DNA of 64,000 bases from Zygnema cylindricum (Eukaryota > Streptophyta > Zygnematophyceae > Zygnematales > Zygnemataceae), in the NCBI GenBank assembly GCA_037447655.1, contig JBBHKE010002599.1:1-64000 (forward strand), in the 5' to 3' direction. Position numbers and translations under genes: made by a program. The notes under the pieces were generated by a model. The model was not told the origin of the DNA, did not search any database, and saw nothing but the letters and a program-made list of their open reading frames with translations. This document shows positions 63,631-64,000 of the stretch, piece by piece. Each line of letters starts with the position of its first letter. Position 1 is the first letter of the stretch.

Positions 63631-64000
63631 TATATTTTTCCTCTAATTTTTTTTCAAACCCCCCCCTCTTACATGTAAAATAAACGCAGTTATATAATCA
63701 ACTATCAACTGTTATGAACGAATGAATTACGGTTGTAGTTCGAAGGTAAACAGCAACGCTACATTGTGCCAGCGGTACGGCGGTCGTACCGCGACCCATG
63801 GCAATGCTACACAGCGAATCGTTATTAGTGTCAAAGTCACTAATTTGGGTTCTTAAAATTTTGATTTTTTTCCTCAAATAGGATTATACGATTTAAATTT
63901 TTCTTTGACGTTAATTAAGGTACCGTACGAAATAGGGTAAAAAATGAAAATACAATAAGATCTGAATAGTGTGGTGCACAGTCGATGTCAGACCGTACAT
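63631..64000. other. Window end, dispersed repeats
   Basis: Contains a diverged unit of the hairpin minisatellite (63740-63810), an ACACAGCGAATCGTTATTAG motif (about 63810), and, at the very end, 'gtggtgcacagtcgatgtca', a relative of the hairpin segments at 15183 and 17031. Cut by the window edge. Confidence 0.6.

Overview
This window looks like nuclear DNA of a plant (streptophyte). The evidence is an SMG7-type nonsense-mediated-decay gene with plant-style exon structure, a plant-type aldo-keto reductase with seven exons, an OBERON/VIN3-like PHD-finger gene, a GT8 glycosyltransferase exon, Ty1/copia and hAT transposons, Helitron-like ends and stretches rich in the plant telomere-like word CCCTAAA. 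I cannot name the species. Most of the window is repeats. Only two genes, SMG7 (34418-42456) and the aldo-keto reductase (48674-54621), can be assembled end to end from the sequence; both exon sets give an uninterrupted reading frame with GT-AG introns.

Layout. 1-4775: intergenic repeats, including a 1-kb tandem duplication (861-2872). 4776-5328: LTR remnant. 5630-7880: decayed hAT transposase (minus). 8120-14464: a young, nearly complete Copia element with about 1-kb LTRs, 5-bp target duplication and one frameshift. 14470-20280: repeat-rich DNA with MITE-like inverted pairs. 20281-27053: a pyrimidine tract, then a purine-rich PHD-finger gene (about 21060-22638), then 4.4 kb of almost pure polypyrimidine. 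27054-32135: an older, broken Copia element. 32623-33226: one GT8 exon on the minus strand. 34418-42456: SMG7. 42457-48550: intergenic, with 15-bp tandem arrays and two Helitron-like 3' ends enclosing an array of about 50-bp hairpin units. 48674-54621: aldo-keto reductase. 54622-64000: gene-poor DNA with a dead Copia fragment (59102-60230), a CCCTAAA-rich tandem array (60777-61660) and CGATATATCG-rich palindromic repeats.

Most interesting observations. (1) Both Copia elements carry, directly after the 5' LTR, a primer-binding site complementary to the anticodon arm of initiator tRNA-Met (the half-tRNA priming known from Drosophila copia), and in both the gag start codon lies inside the LTR so that the reading frame runs through the LTR end and the primer-binding site. 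(2) The aldo-keto reductase gene has serial decayed copies of the donor-side ends of two different exons in the introns just downstream. (3) A Helitron-like unit carrying a hairpin minisatellite ends about 125 bp before the start codon of that gene. (4) A family of 15 dispersed copies of a roughly 21-bp motif forms inverted pairs like MITE ends.

The genes do not form a pathway. SMG7 acts in mRNA surveillance, the PHD protein probably in chromatin reading, the reductase in NADPH-dependent carbonyl metabolism, and the GT8 exon in sugar transfer. Very long 'proteins' predicted in the CT/GA tracts are artefacts of stop-free low-complexity DNA.
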